The position numbers and the translations under genes were made by a program. This document shows, piece after piece, positions 42,901-53,068 of a stretch of DNA of 64,000 nucleotides (positions are counted from its first letter, which is position 1; every line of letters begins with the position of its first letter). The stretch comes from Skeletonema tropicum. Lineage: Eukaryota > Bacillariophyta > Thalassiosirophyceae > Thalassiosirales > Thalassiosiraceae. The stretch is taken from positions 744,001 through 808,000 of the forward strand of contig CM074149.1 of NCBI GenBank assembly GCA_037178625.1. Reading direction: 5' to 3'. A model generated the notes under the pieces. The model made no database searches, was not told where the DNA came from, and was given only the letters and a program-made list of their open reading frames with translations.

Positions 42901-45900
42901 TATTAGCAAGAGGGAGTTTCCTTCTAGAAAGGAACTCATTGTATAATTGGCTGACGCTCTGGAATCACTGGGAAGATCTGTTGTGCATGGCATTGCATCT
43001 TGCAGAACCGATGAGACAAGAGATAACAATGAATTGTTCTTATGAGATTTTGAAGCTATATATTGTGTCGACCACTTTGGGTATTTTCAGTGCGTTGGAG
43101 TTGGAGATCCTACTGGTGTGTCTCAGCCGAGATACTTGGTTAGTTATAGCGCATTTCAGAAGAGGATGCTCACAATTTAACAGACGACGCAGCTGGGTAG
43201 GTTTTCATCAACACTACTTTGTCAAGAGAGTTAGTTTCCAACAAATGATCGTGCATTACGCAACAAACGTTTTATTGATACTATCTTCTACACTGATGCG
43301 ACGCGAAGACCACAAGGAGGTACCAACGTGTACACTTGTCCGAGTTTATGTGTCCAAAAAGGGTTCATTTATACTTGGATGAGATGGCAGCGACGGCATC
43401 ATGCAGGTGAGTAGGTGTTCCAGGCACGCTCGTCTGCGATCCTTGAGCATCCAAAAGTGCGAGGAGGTACGCAGGTTTATACGAGGTGGGAATACTCTGC
43501 GTGTATTAGGAGAGCTACGCAGTGGGCTGATTTGGCGGAACGCTAGTTTGGGTTCTTGCATAATCTATCAGCTGAATTTCAGGAAAGCGACGCTCTTATG
43601 ACGTTATGGGATTGCTTTGAGCGGAGGGTGCAAATCATGAACCTTACGGTACATGGCACAACAACTCGGCGGATTAAATCCATGCCCGGTGACTAGATGC
43701 ACGAGCCAGATATTAGCAATATTGCGGCGTTTGGTTGGCTTGATTGATGTTATTCTTTGGAAGATAGGAACTCACAAGATCCCACACGCTATACAGTTGT
43801 TTTTTGGGGGGTGTTTGGAGCCTAGTAATGACCATGGCAGAGAAATGACTATGAATGAGAATGAACGCAGCAATTGGCTGATGTGTATGAATAATATTCG
43901 ACGCAAATTTTGGGGACGCGGCGATTTTACCTCCGAGGTAGATGATGTTGAATTATCTACGGCCGAGGAGGAGACTCAGGATAAACTCTACAATGAAGTG
44001 GTTCGATGATCTGAATGATATCAGCGGCTGGCATATTCATGATGGCGAGGCGGACGCTCTTGCAATACTTGCGGATGAGCAATGAGGTTCGAAGACAATA
44101 CGTGGTACCTGAGGCTGATGCATGCATTGCTTCAGGGGAGCCCATTACTGACAGATCACTTGTGGATGACCAGATTGACGTAGAGGTCTTTCCCTCAAGG
44201 GGAGGATGGCCACAAGTTGTGCAAGATGCGATATCACAGTGTCGACAAGGTCTATTGCCGAGTCGCAGTGTTGACAAAGATGGTTAGACAATGGCGTCTA
44301 TCACCGCTTAGCCCTGACTACTATTACCTATGTTGTATGGTTCAATGAGAATGTGAAGGCTGAAGCGGTATTGTGCGCTTTTATTGCCCAAAATGTTCTA
44401 GAACAAGTTGCAGTTGGAGTCGATAATATACATTACTCCGAGAGATTGAAAGAATGCTGGATCATTGCCGTCAATTGATGCTAATGCTATATCCAAAAGG
44501 GAAGAAGTATATCACGATGAGGTATGATCGGAAGTGGATTCTCAGGCTACGGTTGATGAATGTTCTTGATGAGTATTATTAATTGTCGCAAGCAATGGAT
44601 GCAGATGCAGCTGGCTGAAGGATCGAAATATATCAACCCTGTGCTGCGGAGATGGCCGAGTATGTGGTGCAGGATGATAATGAAGTTGCATTTCAGTGTT
44701 GTGTTCACAGTGCGGAAGCAGATGAAGATCATTACATCAGGAAAGGGTAGGTCGAGCCGCAAGATCCACGAGTGTAGTGTGAAGCCGTGCTGGTGTGATA
44801 AGTCGAGAAGTGCATGTTGCATTCCCTACGCCGAAATGATGGGTCCATCAGTCTTTGCAGGAAACACCAGAATGTATATTTCCAAAGTTATTCAGAAGCG
44901 CTATGTTGTCTGCTGTTCCGAATTTGATGTTGAGAATGAAGAAATGCTCTGATCTAGCGAGAGGTTCACGGAAGTCGTTTTGCATGCAGAGATTTTGGAC
45001 TGCACTAATGTGAGTATATGCTTGACCTTCGCTTTAAATTGCCGCATGGAGATCCTGTGTTTGCCTTCGTCCTTTTACTAGTGATGGAAAAGTACATGGA
45101 GTATATCTTTGGTGTGTAGAGGGGGGCATGTGATCTTACATACGATTGCAGAAGCCGTGCTACGCAACGAGATTGGCTGACATTCAGAAGCGGAAGAGGC
45201 AGCATTCACGAGAGGCCATCGAGGTATCTTGGCAATAGATCTCGTAGAGTGGAGTTGAACAGGGCTTTTGGCTGTCCCGTATGTTGGCATAGCCTTGACG
45301 AATGTTCTGAGTGGCTGGCCAAGAAGGGTTGCACAATGCCAAGAGTGATGGAGCTCCATTCAAGACTGAGTATCTGCCGGATAGATGCTAGTTGAGAATT
45401 GGCTAGTGAGAGCGCCCTATAGTTGATCTTTGGTAGAAATCCTGCGATAGGCGATAGAGAGTTGGCCTGGTCGGGTAGATATTTGTTGGGAGCTTTCAAT
45501 GACGACGAGTTGACATCTTGCTCTGCCCATAGAAGGTCATTTGGAATGTTTGTTTCATCTATTCGCATACTTGACTAAGTATCAGAATGCCAAGATGTTG
45601 TATGATCCCACTGAGCCACATATAACTTCAGCAGCATTTCAGAAGCAGGATTGGACGTTTCCACTCTATACGGAGCAGGATGGAAGGAGGTTCTGCCTCC
45701 TGATAGCCTGAGCCGAGAGGAAAAGAATTTGTCATCCGTTGATTTATTTATACATATTGTGCTGGTGATACGGTCACGTGGAAATCTTGCGCTGGTTTCA
45801 TTGTCTACTTGAATAATGCTCCTATATCGCTTGGTATTCCAAGAGACAGGGGAGTGTTGATGGTTTGACGGACCAGGCTGAAACTAAGACTACAGAATAC

Positions 45901-46175
45901 ATTAGTGCGCTGATATAAACTGAGAATGATGCGGATTCCAGTCGAGGGCCTGTGTTCTTGAGAATGATCAGTCGGTGTTATCGAACACGATGGGTCTAGG
46001 ATCCACTTTGCTTGATGAAGAACAGTGTATGATGCAGTTGCCTATGACTTGGTTCGTAAGCGTGTTATAAGAAGAAGATAGTGATCATAGATCAGTATTC
46101 ACGAAGTATTGATGATCTGCTTAAAAGGCCAATGGTATTGGGAGAGAGGGGAGCGGTTTGTCGGGAAGATCCTAC
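42900..46175 (+). mobile_element. Decayed Ty1/copia (CoDi-type) retrotransposon, pol region
   Basis: Reading the three forward frames together gives pol in normal order. Integrase C-terminal region: EVRRFI, NTLRVLGE (about 43470-43520) and GGCLEPSNDHGREMT (about 43806-43850). Reverse transcriptase: KRYVVCCSEFDVENEE (44896), then RVELNRAFG and EWLAKKGCTMPR (about 45250-45340). Connection: HLECLFHLFAYLTKYQNAKM (45538). RNase H: AGDTVTWKSCAGFIVYLNNA (45761), WYSKRQGSV (45832), KLRMMRIPVEG (45917), ENDQSVLSNT and YDAVAYDLVRKRV (46028). The order INT-RT-RH and these words are those of diatom copia elements. Many frameshifts and stops make it inactive. The active-site YVDD/YTDD box was not found. 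No LTR pair could be assigned with confidence. Confidence 0.88.
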
Positions 46176-46591
46176 AATACATATTTCACGATGGAGTAAG
46201 AGTAAGGTGATTAGGGATTACGCGGCAACGCCGAAACCGATCACTTCGCTGGCGGTATGGCTGGCCAGCCTCTGATGCAAGCTGGAGTAGTCGATCGTAA
46301 CAGGGTGAGATTAGCTTTATGTGAACTTATCCTCCCTCGATAGGGTTCTTTCGGTATATTTTGAGGTGATGACTAGATCTTTGGGATCGTAGAAAGGCAT
46401 TGGAACAGCGAAGTAGCACAATCTAGCGCCAGGTGTTGCTAGCTTGAGGGGAGTATTTCAACTCGCTGTAAGGAGTCGTGTTCTATTGAGACAGGCTACG
46501 AGCGGCGTGCGTTGAACAGCTGTAGATTCATGCCATAATTTGTTTAAGAGATGAATTATCACAACGCTGATGCACTTGCTGATGCAGCCCC

Positions 46592-46632
46592 GATAAGCCG
46601 ATAGTATCAGGCCCCGATAAGCCGATAGTTTA
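46592..46632 (+). repeat. Two tandem 20-bp units
   Basis: GCCCCGATAAGCCGATAGT occurs twice with a 21-bp period, between the copia remnant and the palindrome. Confidence 0.7.
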
Positions 46633-46749
46633 GGGCTTCCGCTTCCGCGGTGCCTTGAAAGAATACTGCAAGTCGCTAGCGTGTAGGGCCAAAAAGCCCG
46701 GAAGCATGAGTAGTGCCTGCTCTTTGATGTACTTTTGCTGTTCATACGC

Positions 46750-46801
46750 GAAAGTGGTCCACTGAGCCGCTAGACGTCTAGTGGCCCAGTGGTACGACTT
46801 T
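46750..46801. repeat. 52-bp imperfect palindrome without loop
   Basis: Centred on CTAGAC/GTCTAG between 46775 and 46776; arms contain CCACTG-GCC-CTAGAC and its complement with few mismatches and one indel. Could extrude as a cruciform. Confidence 0.75.
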
Positions 46802-47480
46802 CACATATGATCAGCACACACTCTCATAATCGAGGCATCAATATCCAAAACAACCCATACGAAGACTGAGGATGAAAGAGGCAACACCAAGGCCAAGAAG
46901 AGGAGGAGAAAACGAAGGCACATGCAACATGCAACGCAGAAAGGTTTCCGCAGCTTTCCACGACACCATAATCACGCAGCTGGGAGATGATGGCATAAAC
47001 ATAAACATAAAGTCGACCAACTTTGCCTCAAATGGAGCTAAACTCGAACCTGCCGACCTTCAAGCTCAAACCACAAGAATTTTCGGCCATAATCAAGTTT
47101 CCTCTGACTGAAACAATATACCTTAACTACAACAGCGGGCAATGCAAATGCAAATGCAAACGTCAAGCAGATTCCTGTCAACTCCAACATATCAACAACT
47201 GGCGACAAGCTGCAGGGAATGTCGAAAGACATCCTCATTGTCAATGACTGGAACTATCGATGCGTGAACTGGGTCTACGTTGTCTTGTCGAGGGTGAGAA
47301 CACTAGCAGGACTCTACCTAATGAAACCGCGTTGGACCTCGAGCGCAGCTTCAATGTTCCTCAAAATCTCATTCGCTTCGAGCAACGATTGAAGGACACC
47401 AAAACCAAAGAACGACCAATTCTCGACATGTTGGGTTACCAATCAAATAAAGAGATCGATACAATGCAGTGAAGAGTTTC
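46802..47480 (+). pseudogene. Possible decayed gene, unrecognised
   Basis: Overlapping frames with protein-like stretches: HDTIITQLGDDGININIKS, LPTFKLKPQEFSAIIKFPLT, and after a TGA at 47245 DLERSFNVPQNLIRFEQRLK followed by ERPILDMLGYQSNKEIDTMQ. The last two are in the same frame as the second. No family assigned; it could be a decayed transposon protein. Confidence 0.3.
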
Positions 47481-47789
47481 AGTAATCAGAAAGTTCATGA
47501 GAATAAGAAGAAATTGCTCAGCATCAGCAGATTGTAATAAGAAAAACAGGCTCTTACAAGCTTTGTATCAAAGGCAAAGAACAGTTCTTCACATCACGGG
47601 AACCGTTAAAATATCTAAATGCATCTTTGTTCATTTCACATGTTGGAATACTGATCAGCACCAATCTCTTAATTATGCTCACTTTTGTGCAGCAAGAGAA
47701 TTTCGTGCAGCAAGAACAGAAGCACGAAAGCCGGGAGAAGCTTGCCCTGCCGCTGCACGCCAATGTACATATCTATCGTACTCAAAGGC

Positions 47790-48260
47790 GAAGCAACATG
47801 GTCCGGTACACATTCTCCAACGACGCAAACATTATTTATGTCCGATATACTATTTTTATGCGTGCGCAGATGGTCCGGTATCAACATTCTCCAATTCCAT
47901 TGACGCAAACATCAGAAGTACATATTATGTAGCTTTCTCCAAGCCATGCAAAATCCAGCAGCTGACAGCTGAGTGCAGTTTGCGACGGTATGTACACAAA
48001 CAGTTGTGGAGAGAGAGTTTGTTGGAGCTGTCAGACATATGATGAGAGAAGTATCATCACCAAGTATCTTGTTGTTGTTGTACGATTACGATGATTAGAT
48101 CTGTCTAAGCTAGTTGTAATAGAACTTGGTGACTGAAATTTGACTATACAGCACAAAAAATTATGCATGGAATTCCTAATAAGTATTTACATTTTTAGTA
48201 TGTACAATTTATGCATAGAATAAACGAGTATACTCTCAAGTAGCCCATCGCAACACACTT
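47790..48260 (+). repeat. Conserved non-coding module, copy B
   Basis: Both blocks are present in the same order as in copy A: GGTCCGGTA (twice), TAGCTTTCTCCAAGC, GAGTGCAGTTTGCGACGGTA, GATGAGAGAAGTA, then GTGACTGAAATTTGAC (48129), ATTATGCATGGAATTC and GAGTATACTCTCAAGTAG (48226). A partial block 1 also occurs at about 49150-49250. Confidence 0.75.
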
Positions 48261-48400
48261 CTCTCTCCACAAACACCTAGTATATTATATTCTCCATGAA
48301 CATATAGGCACCTCCGGACGGCAATCTTCTAACGTTACAGCATTCTCTCGATGGAACTTACATATATACAAGCGGTACACTCACAGCCAATCGTGCTGTA

Positions 48401-48828
48401 TCAATTGATATTGGCAAAAGTCTGTGTCAAGTTGGAACTGCCAAGACAAGGGCAAGGGCAAGGGCTGCCAACACGAGAAGAGTGCTTGACAGTCTGACAC
48501 TGACACACCTTCCTTGGTGATCGATTGCGGATTTCTGGATAGTTCTTGTTTGAAGACGAAGACGATCGACGTCGACGAGGCTTCAATGTAATTGGTGTCG
48601 ATAGCGATAGAGAAGAGTGTAGGAGGTCAATCCCAATCCCAATCGGTTGGAGGTTGAGGTCTGGTAATGCCGGTGCCGGGAAGTTCATGTCGTTTAGCAC
48701 GGAGATGCAGTCATTGTTGGCTGGTTGTGGTTGTCGTCGCTTTGGTGCAGGTGGACACAACGGTAGACTTGTGTGCAATGACGCTGTTTGGGTGTGGAGA
48801 GATGGGCGGTGGATGGCAATGGCATCAT
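48401..48828 (-). pseudogene. SMR-like small protein family, copy B, one-base frameshift
   Basis: The ATG at 48828 (MMPLPSTAHLSTPKQ) is followed by CAGCGTCATTG where copies A, C and D have CAGCAGTCATTG; one A is lost and the frame shifts. The remainder is intact in the next frame (HTSLPLCPPAPKRRQPQPAN, FPAPALPDLNLQPIGI, LSTPITLKPRRRR, KVCQCQTVKHSSRVGSP, NLTQTFANIN). With the base present it would be a 135-140 residue protein. The C-terminus stops earlier than in C and D. Upstream are three TGACGTGG sites. Confidence 0.75.
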
Positions 48829-49030
48829 GTTAATGTTCTTCATTTCATATACTCGTATTGTTGAAAGCAATGCGTTTGATATAATAATGCTGTAATTGAT
48901 GTAATGGAAAAGTTGCGACCTCTTCACATGATAATGCACTTTGCCAAACATTCAATGTCTGGCTCTCTAAGTACTTACATACTCCCTGCGGCGATCTAAA
49001 TAGGTACCTTCTAATGGCTGGACGGAACTA

Positions 49031-49102
49031 TGACGTGGTTCTTTATTAGCTAATCAGAAGTATGACGTGGTTCTCTATTAGCTACTCAGAAGTATGACGT
49101 GG
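49031..49102 (-). promoter_or_regulatory. Three tandem CRE/bZIP-like sites (TGACGTGG), 32-bp period
   Basis: TGACGTGG at 49031, 49063 and 49095 lies within repeats of ATGACGTGGTTCT-TATTAGCTA. They are about 200 bp upstream of the start of gene copy B. Copy A has one such site (35775) followed by GGTTCTTCATTAG, about 180 bp upstream of its start. TGACGT is the core of CRE/bZIP sites, which in diatoms mediate CO2/cAMP responses. The regulatory role is inferred. Confidence 0.45.
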
Positions 49103-49515
49103 TTCTTTATTAGACATTTTATTAGACATATACCACATAAAAATTGAAGCAACATGGTCCGGTACCAACATTCTCACGTCTTGTTTTCTATTATAGCTTT
49201 CTCCAAGCTTCCATGCAAAATCCAGCAGCTGAGTGCCGGACCGAAGGAGCGAACAGTACATAGGTAACGTGTAAAGAAGCTGGTACTTATGAGTTTTGTT
49301 GCAAAAAGAAGATATTCTAGATTATAGTCTAGTACTGTTCGCGTTTAAAAAGACACTTTGAAGGATGACATTTTTGCGAAAATTGAGTGTGTTGATTGAG
49401 CTGAGGCCGTGGTTGGTTGCAGGCTAGCTGCGCAGGCAGCTGTGCGGAATATGTATTAGTAGCAGTGTGTAGTAGTAAAAGGAGGCACATAAGGAAGTAA
49501 CCTGATAAACTAACA

Positions 49516-51937
49516 ATGAAAGCATCAAATCAATATCGTCATCTTCAAAATTACATCGCTGCTGGGGGACTCACACTGCTTGTTGTCCTTGCTGCTATCA
49601 TCGGAAGTGCCGATAGCAACACATGATTCCGCGTATGCTTCGGCTTGCTTCTTTCGATGCTTGGTGTAGCACAGCTCAAATTAGCGGTGGATCTATACAA
49701 ACATCGAAACAATTTGCAGCTACAGCTGTTCCAACCTCGCAGCCTATCGCTCCTTGCTACAGCTGGTGCTATTGCAACAATCGCATCATTTCTGTTTGTA
49801 TTTCCGGAATGTGATGTGACATGTGTGCACTTCGTTAACCAATCATCCTCACGTCCATCACATTCATGGGGGAAACTTGTTGATAGGTAGGGCATGGAGG
49901 ATAGGCAGCATTATAAGCTCTACGGCTACATTTGCAGCCTCGGGAAGTGACATTGATACACTAGGAGCGGCTAGATTGAAAGTCATGAATATGCTCAGCA
50001 CATTGTCGCAGCTGGGAAGATACATCGGAAGTGGAGGAAGGGAGAAGATGGGAAGGAACAGCGGCATTCGAAGGGCTATCACATTTGCCGACTCAATGTT
50101 TGTTGTGATGGTATTACTCATACCTCAACTTCTGTTGCAAATCGTCAACCTATCAGCGCCCATTGTTAGAATGGGCAGCGTCGAAATGATTGAGACGGAA
50201 GGGCACTTCACTTGTGAATCTGAGGCTGGCCCGTATGTTTTCTTTATGGGAATAGTGCTAGCGTTGATACCTTTTGCCATCTCGTTGCTGATCAACATCC
50301 AGAGTAAGGGTATACCAGATAAGTTTCGGGAGTTAGACGAGATTGCAGCATCTATGACATCTTCATTTTGGATGCTTCTTGGGACGTTGCCAGCTGCAGG
50401 GATGATTGGTCAGACACAGCCAAATGCTCGTGCGTATTTGCTAGGTGCATCGGTATTGAGCTTTGTGCTTCCTCTTTCCTACAATATTGCTGGGACTAGG
50501 TTGCAGGATGTTACCATTACCATGAATAGCTTGGCAAAGGGGAATGCAAATAGAAAGCAGGGAGCATCGCCTCCAAGGCAAATGCCGCGGACAGCAACAG
50601 CATCAAATCTCTCAACATCGTCTCGTGATGGAAAAGTAGAGGATGATCCGCTGATACTAAACGCTGCTGAAGAGAAATCTGTAATGTGTGAGATGTTTGA
50701 TACGATGGGATCTACATCAAAAGCTGTGGATATCAACCGGGATATCCTAACTTTATTCAAAGTGGGGGGCGATGAGTTCTCTTGGGAGTCAGGGTTTTCA
50801 CAGTCTGACGTACATTCATTGGGTCCTAAGTCTCTGGAGACTGTCGTTAGAACACTTATCAAGAGCTCGAAGCTTTGGCAAAGAATCTTCCAATTTAATA
50901 ATGATAAAGAAGCGGAAGGGAGGTTCTTCAAGTGCTGTATGGAAGCATTGGATATTTTTGAGAAAGCTCCAGCAAAAGACCAATTGAGTGACAGGCGCAT
51001 TATCTTTCCTTGTTACAGCTTGATGAATGCTGTTGCAAAAAATAGTGCATATACCCCTCCCAACGATAAGTCCAAAGAAGACTTTGAAACGACCTTGGCG
51101 AAGAACTTTATGAGGGAGACAACTTATCAGCGATTTCATTACTGTCGCGCCCTTGCCTTCCAAGCTGAAATCATGAGATGATACGGTAAATATGAAGAGG
51201 CTATATCAGTTATCGATGATATGAAAACAGTGTATAATCCTCAGATTCATATTCATTCAAAGGTACTTGTGAAAGAATACGTAACTGATAACTGCGGTGA
51301 GATGATTGCTATCAGCACTGTTTGGCTGCATCGCTTTGGCCGAAATGACGAGGCACTACAATTGTGTGACGAAGTTATCAACACATTGTTGCCAGAGATC
51401 GAAGCAACAGAACTTATCACTAAATGGTCGTTATTGGGTCCCGTTTGCCGTGTAATGGCAAGTCAGGGACAAACAAGCACTGCTAAGAAGGCTCTTGAGC
51501 TTTTTAGAACTCATGTTTCTGACCCAGTCGCATTAGCCGGGAGTAAGGCGCATCCTGCGTTGGTCATAGGCGTGCCAGTACATATGATCATTCTCAAGTG
51601 CCGCAGCTCGGAAGGTGAGGCATATGCTGATTTGAAGTCAGACTTCGCGTGCATGATGAATAGAAAGGACCCAGAATGGTCTGAGCTGACATGTCTTTCA
51701 TATTTTGATGCTGCTTGGTCAACGATATGCGCAGAAGCTTGCCTCTGCTTGGCCGGGATCACGGATTGTGATTCACAGGAAGCGTCTAAATCTGAACTCA
51801 TCAAAGAAGGCCTCAAGTGTTTAGAAGTATCTGCCAATACGCTAACGAAAACAGACGGAAAGATAGTTAATAGCATGGCACATGCCTATTACTCCCAAAT
51901 ACTGTCGGAGCTAGAGAACTTGAATGCACCTGTGTAG
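49516..51937 (+). pseudogene. Seven-TM protein with a long helical-repeat tail, two stops and one frameshift
   Basis: From the ATG at 49516, three hydrophobic segments (YIAAGGLTLLVVLAAIIGSA, FGLLLSMLGVAQLKLAV, LLATAGAIATIASFLFVF) lie in one frame, with an in-frame TGA at 49624-49626. A shift near 49885 leads to the next frame with four more (MFVVMVLLIPQLLLQIVNL, VFFMGIVLALIPFAISLLI, MTSSFWMLLGTLPAAGMIG, AYLLGASVLSFVLPLSY). A linker is followed by a TPR-like tail (YCRALAFQAEIMR, TGA at 51179-51181, then YGKYEEAISVIDDMKTVYNP in frame) to 51937. Total about 800 residues. A 7TM plus TPR-like tail suggests a receptor or sensor; ligand unknown. The TGA at 51179 would derive from CGA (Arg) by one change. 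Confidence 0.65.
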
Positions 51938-52522
51938 GTGTAGGAATGAAGTCGGCTTGTCAATGTTGTAATCATGACGATATGACTTTAAGTAATCGTA
52001 GCCTCCGTACCTTATTTTCATGTGCATGCTTTGTACGAATAGGAGCTAAAGAAGGGAAGATTCTGTGCGGAAAAATGGAAAAGACACTGTGATACTACAC
52101 TACAACGTGATGACTGAAATTTGACGAATAGGACACATTATGCATAGAATTCTACGAGTATACTCCCAAGTAGTACCCAACCCTTGCAACAATTCTCTCC
52201 ACACACAACTTAATCAACACACAGAGATACATCTCTCGAGCTCGAGGCAAGGCCAAGTGTACACCTCACAATCTCAAAGAAGAAGATGTACTCTTTAATC
52301 ATCTATCCTCCATCGATGGAACTCACACATATAAGCGGTACACTCCTAGCCAATCTACAATGAGGCTGCATACTTAAACATGTACCAATGAAGATCAACT
52401 CGGCCTTAACATTGGAATACCACTGACAATTAATCTTCCCATCAACCATCTTAATTGTCCACAATTAACAAGACATGTCTTGTATATAGACTAATGAACT
52501 ACGTAGAATCAACTCAACAATA
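51938..52522 (+). repeat. Intergenic with conserved module, copy C
   Basis: About 52090-52360 repeats block 2: GATGACTGAAATTTGACGA, ATTATGCATAGAATTC, GAGTATACTCCCAAGTAGTA (52156), CATCGATGGAACT, ATATAAGCGGTACACTC and AGCCAATC. Block 1 is not evident. No gene. Confidence 0.7.
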
Positions 52523-53068
52523 TCAAGCAGCCGGAGAAACTAGTTTCTGCTGCTGCTGTCTTCTATTCAGTGGTGGATGGGCTATTTGCTGCAGTGACAA
52601 TTTCGACATTCTCTTCTTGTTGGTAGTGCCGCCAACCGATGTAGTAGTGTTGGAACTGGTCTTGTTGGAACTGGTGCCGCCAAGTGCAGTGTTGGCAAAA
52701 GTATGTGTCAAGTTGATGTCGGCAAAAGTCTGTGTCAAGTTGGCACTGCCAAGACGAGGGCTGCCGAGACGAGAAGAGTGCTTGACAGTCTGACACACCT
52801 TCCATGGCGATTGACTGTGGAGATTGGTTGAAAACTTGTGGTTCGATGATCGACGAGGCTTTAATGGAATCGGAGTGGAGTATGACAAGTCAATTTGTTG
52901 AAGGTTGAGGGCTGGTAATGTCGGGAGGTCTAAGTCGAGTAGCATCGAGTCATTGTTGGCTAGTAGTTGTGGTTGCTGCTGTCGTTTTGGCGCAGGTGGG
53001 CATGACGGTAGGCGCAAGTGCAATGACTGCTGTTTGGGTGTGGAGAGTTGGGCGGCGGTGGATGACAT
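52523..53068 (-). CDS. SMR-like small protein family, copy C (intact)
   Basis: 181 residues, start MSSTAAQLSTPKQQSLHLRL. The N-terminal motif STPKQQ-x(5)-LPSCPPAPKR resembles the TP...P-x-CPPAPRKP signature of plant SIAMESE/SMR cyclin-dependent-kinase inhibitors. Other family blocks are LPALNLQQIDLSYSTPIPLK, SPWKVCQTVKHSSRLGSP, ANLTQTFADINL, and a Ser/Thr/Asn-rich stretch ending KKRMSKLSLQQIAHPPLNRR. Basic, disordered, no membrane segment; probably nuclear. Conservation of protein words between diverged copies supports real coding. The CDK-inhibitor role is inference from one motif. Confidence 0.7.
   Translation of the reverse strand: MSSTAAQLSTPKQQSLHLRLPSCPPAPKRQQQPQLLANNDSMLLDLDLPTLPALNLQQIDLSYSTPIPLKPRRSSNHKFSTNLHSQSPWKVCQTVKHSSRLGSPRLGSANLTQTFADINLTHTFANTALGGTSSNKTSSNTTTSVGGTTNKKRMSKLSLQQIAHPPLNRRQQQQKLVSPAA

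Noticed and set aside
45078..45568. Minus-strand frames of 93 and 120 codons
   Set aside because: Antisense of the copia reverse transcriptase/RNase H region.
47497..48042. 181-codon forward frame
   Set aside because: Runs through the conserved non-coding module; the corresponding frame is not conserved in copy A, so coding is unlikely.
8964..51181. Alternative genetic code (stop reassignment) to explain internal stops
   Set aside because: TAA, TAG and TGA are all affected, frameshifts occur as well, and intact genes nearby end normally.
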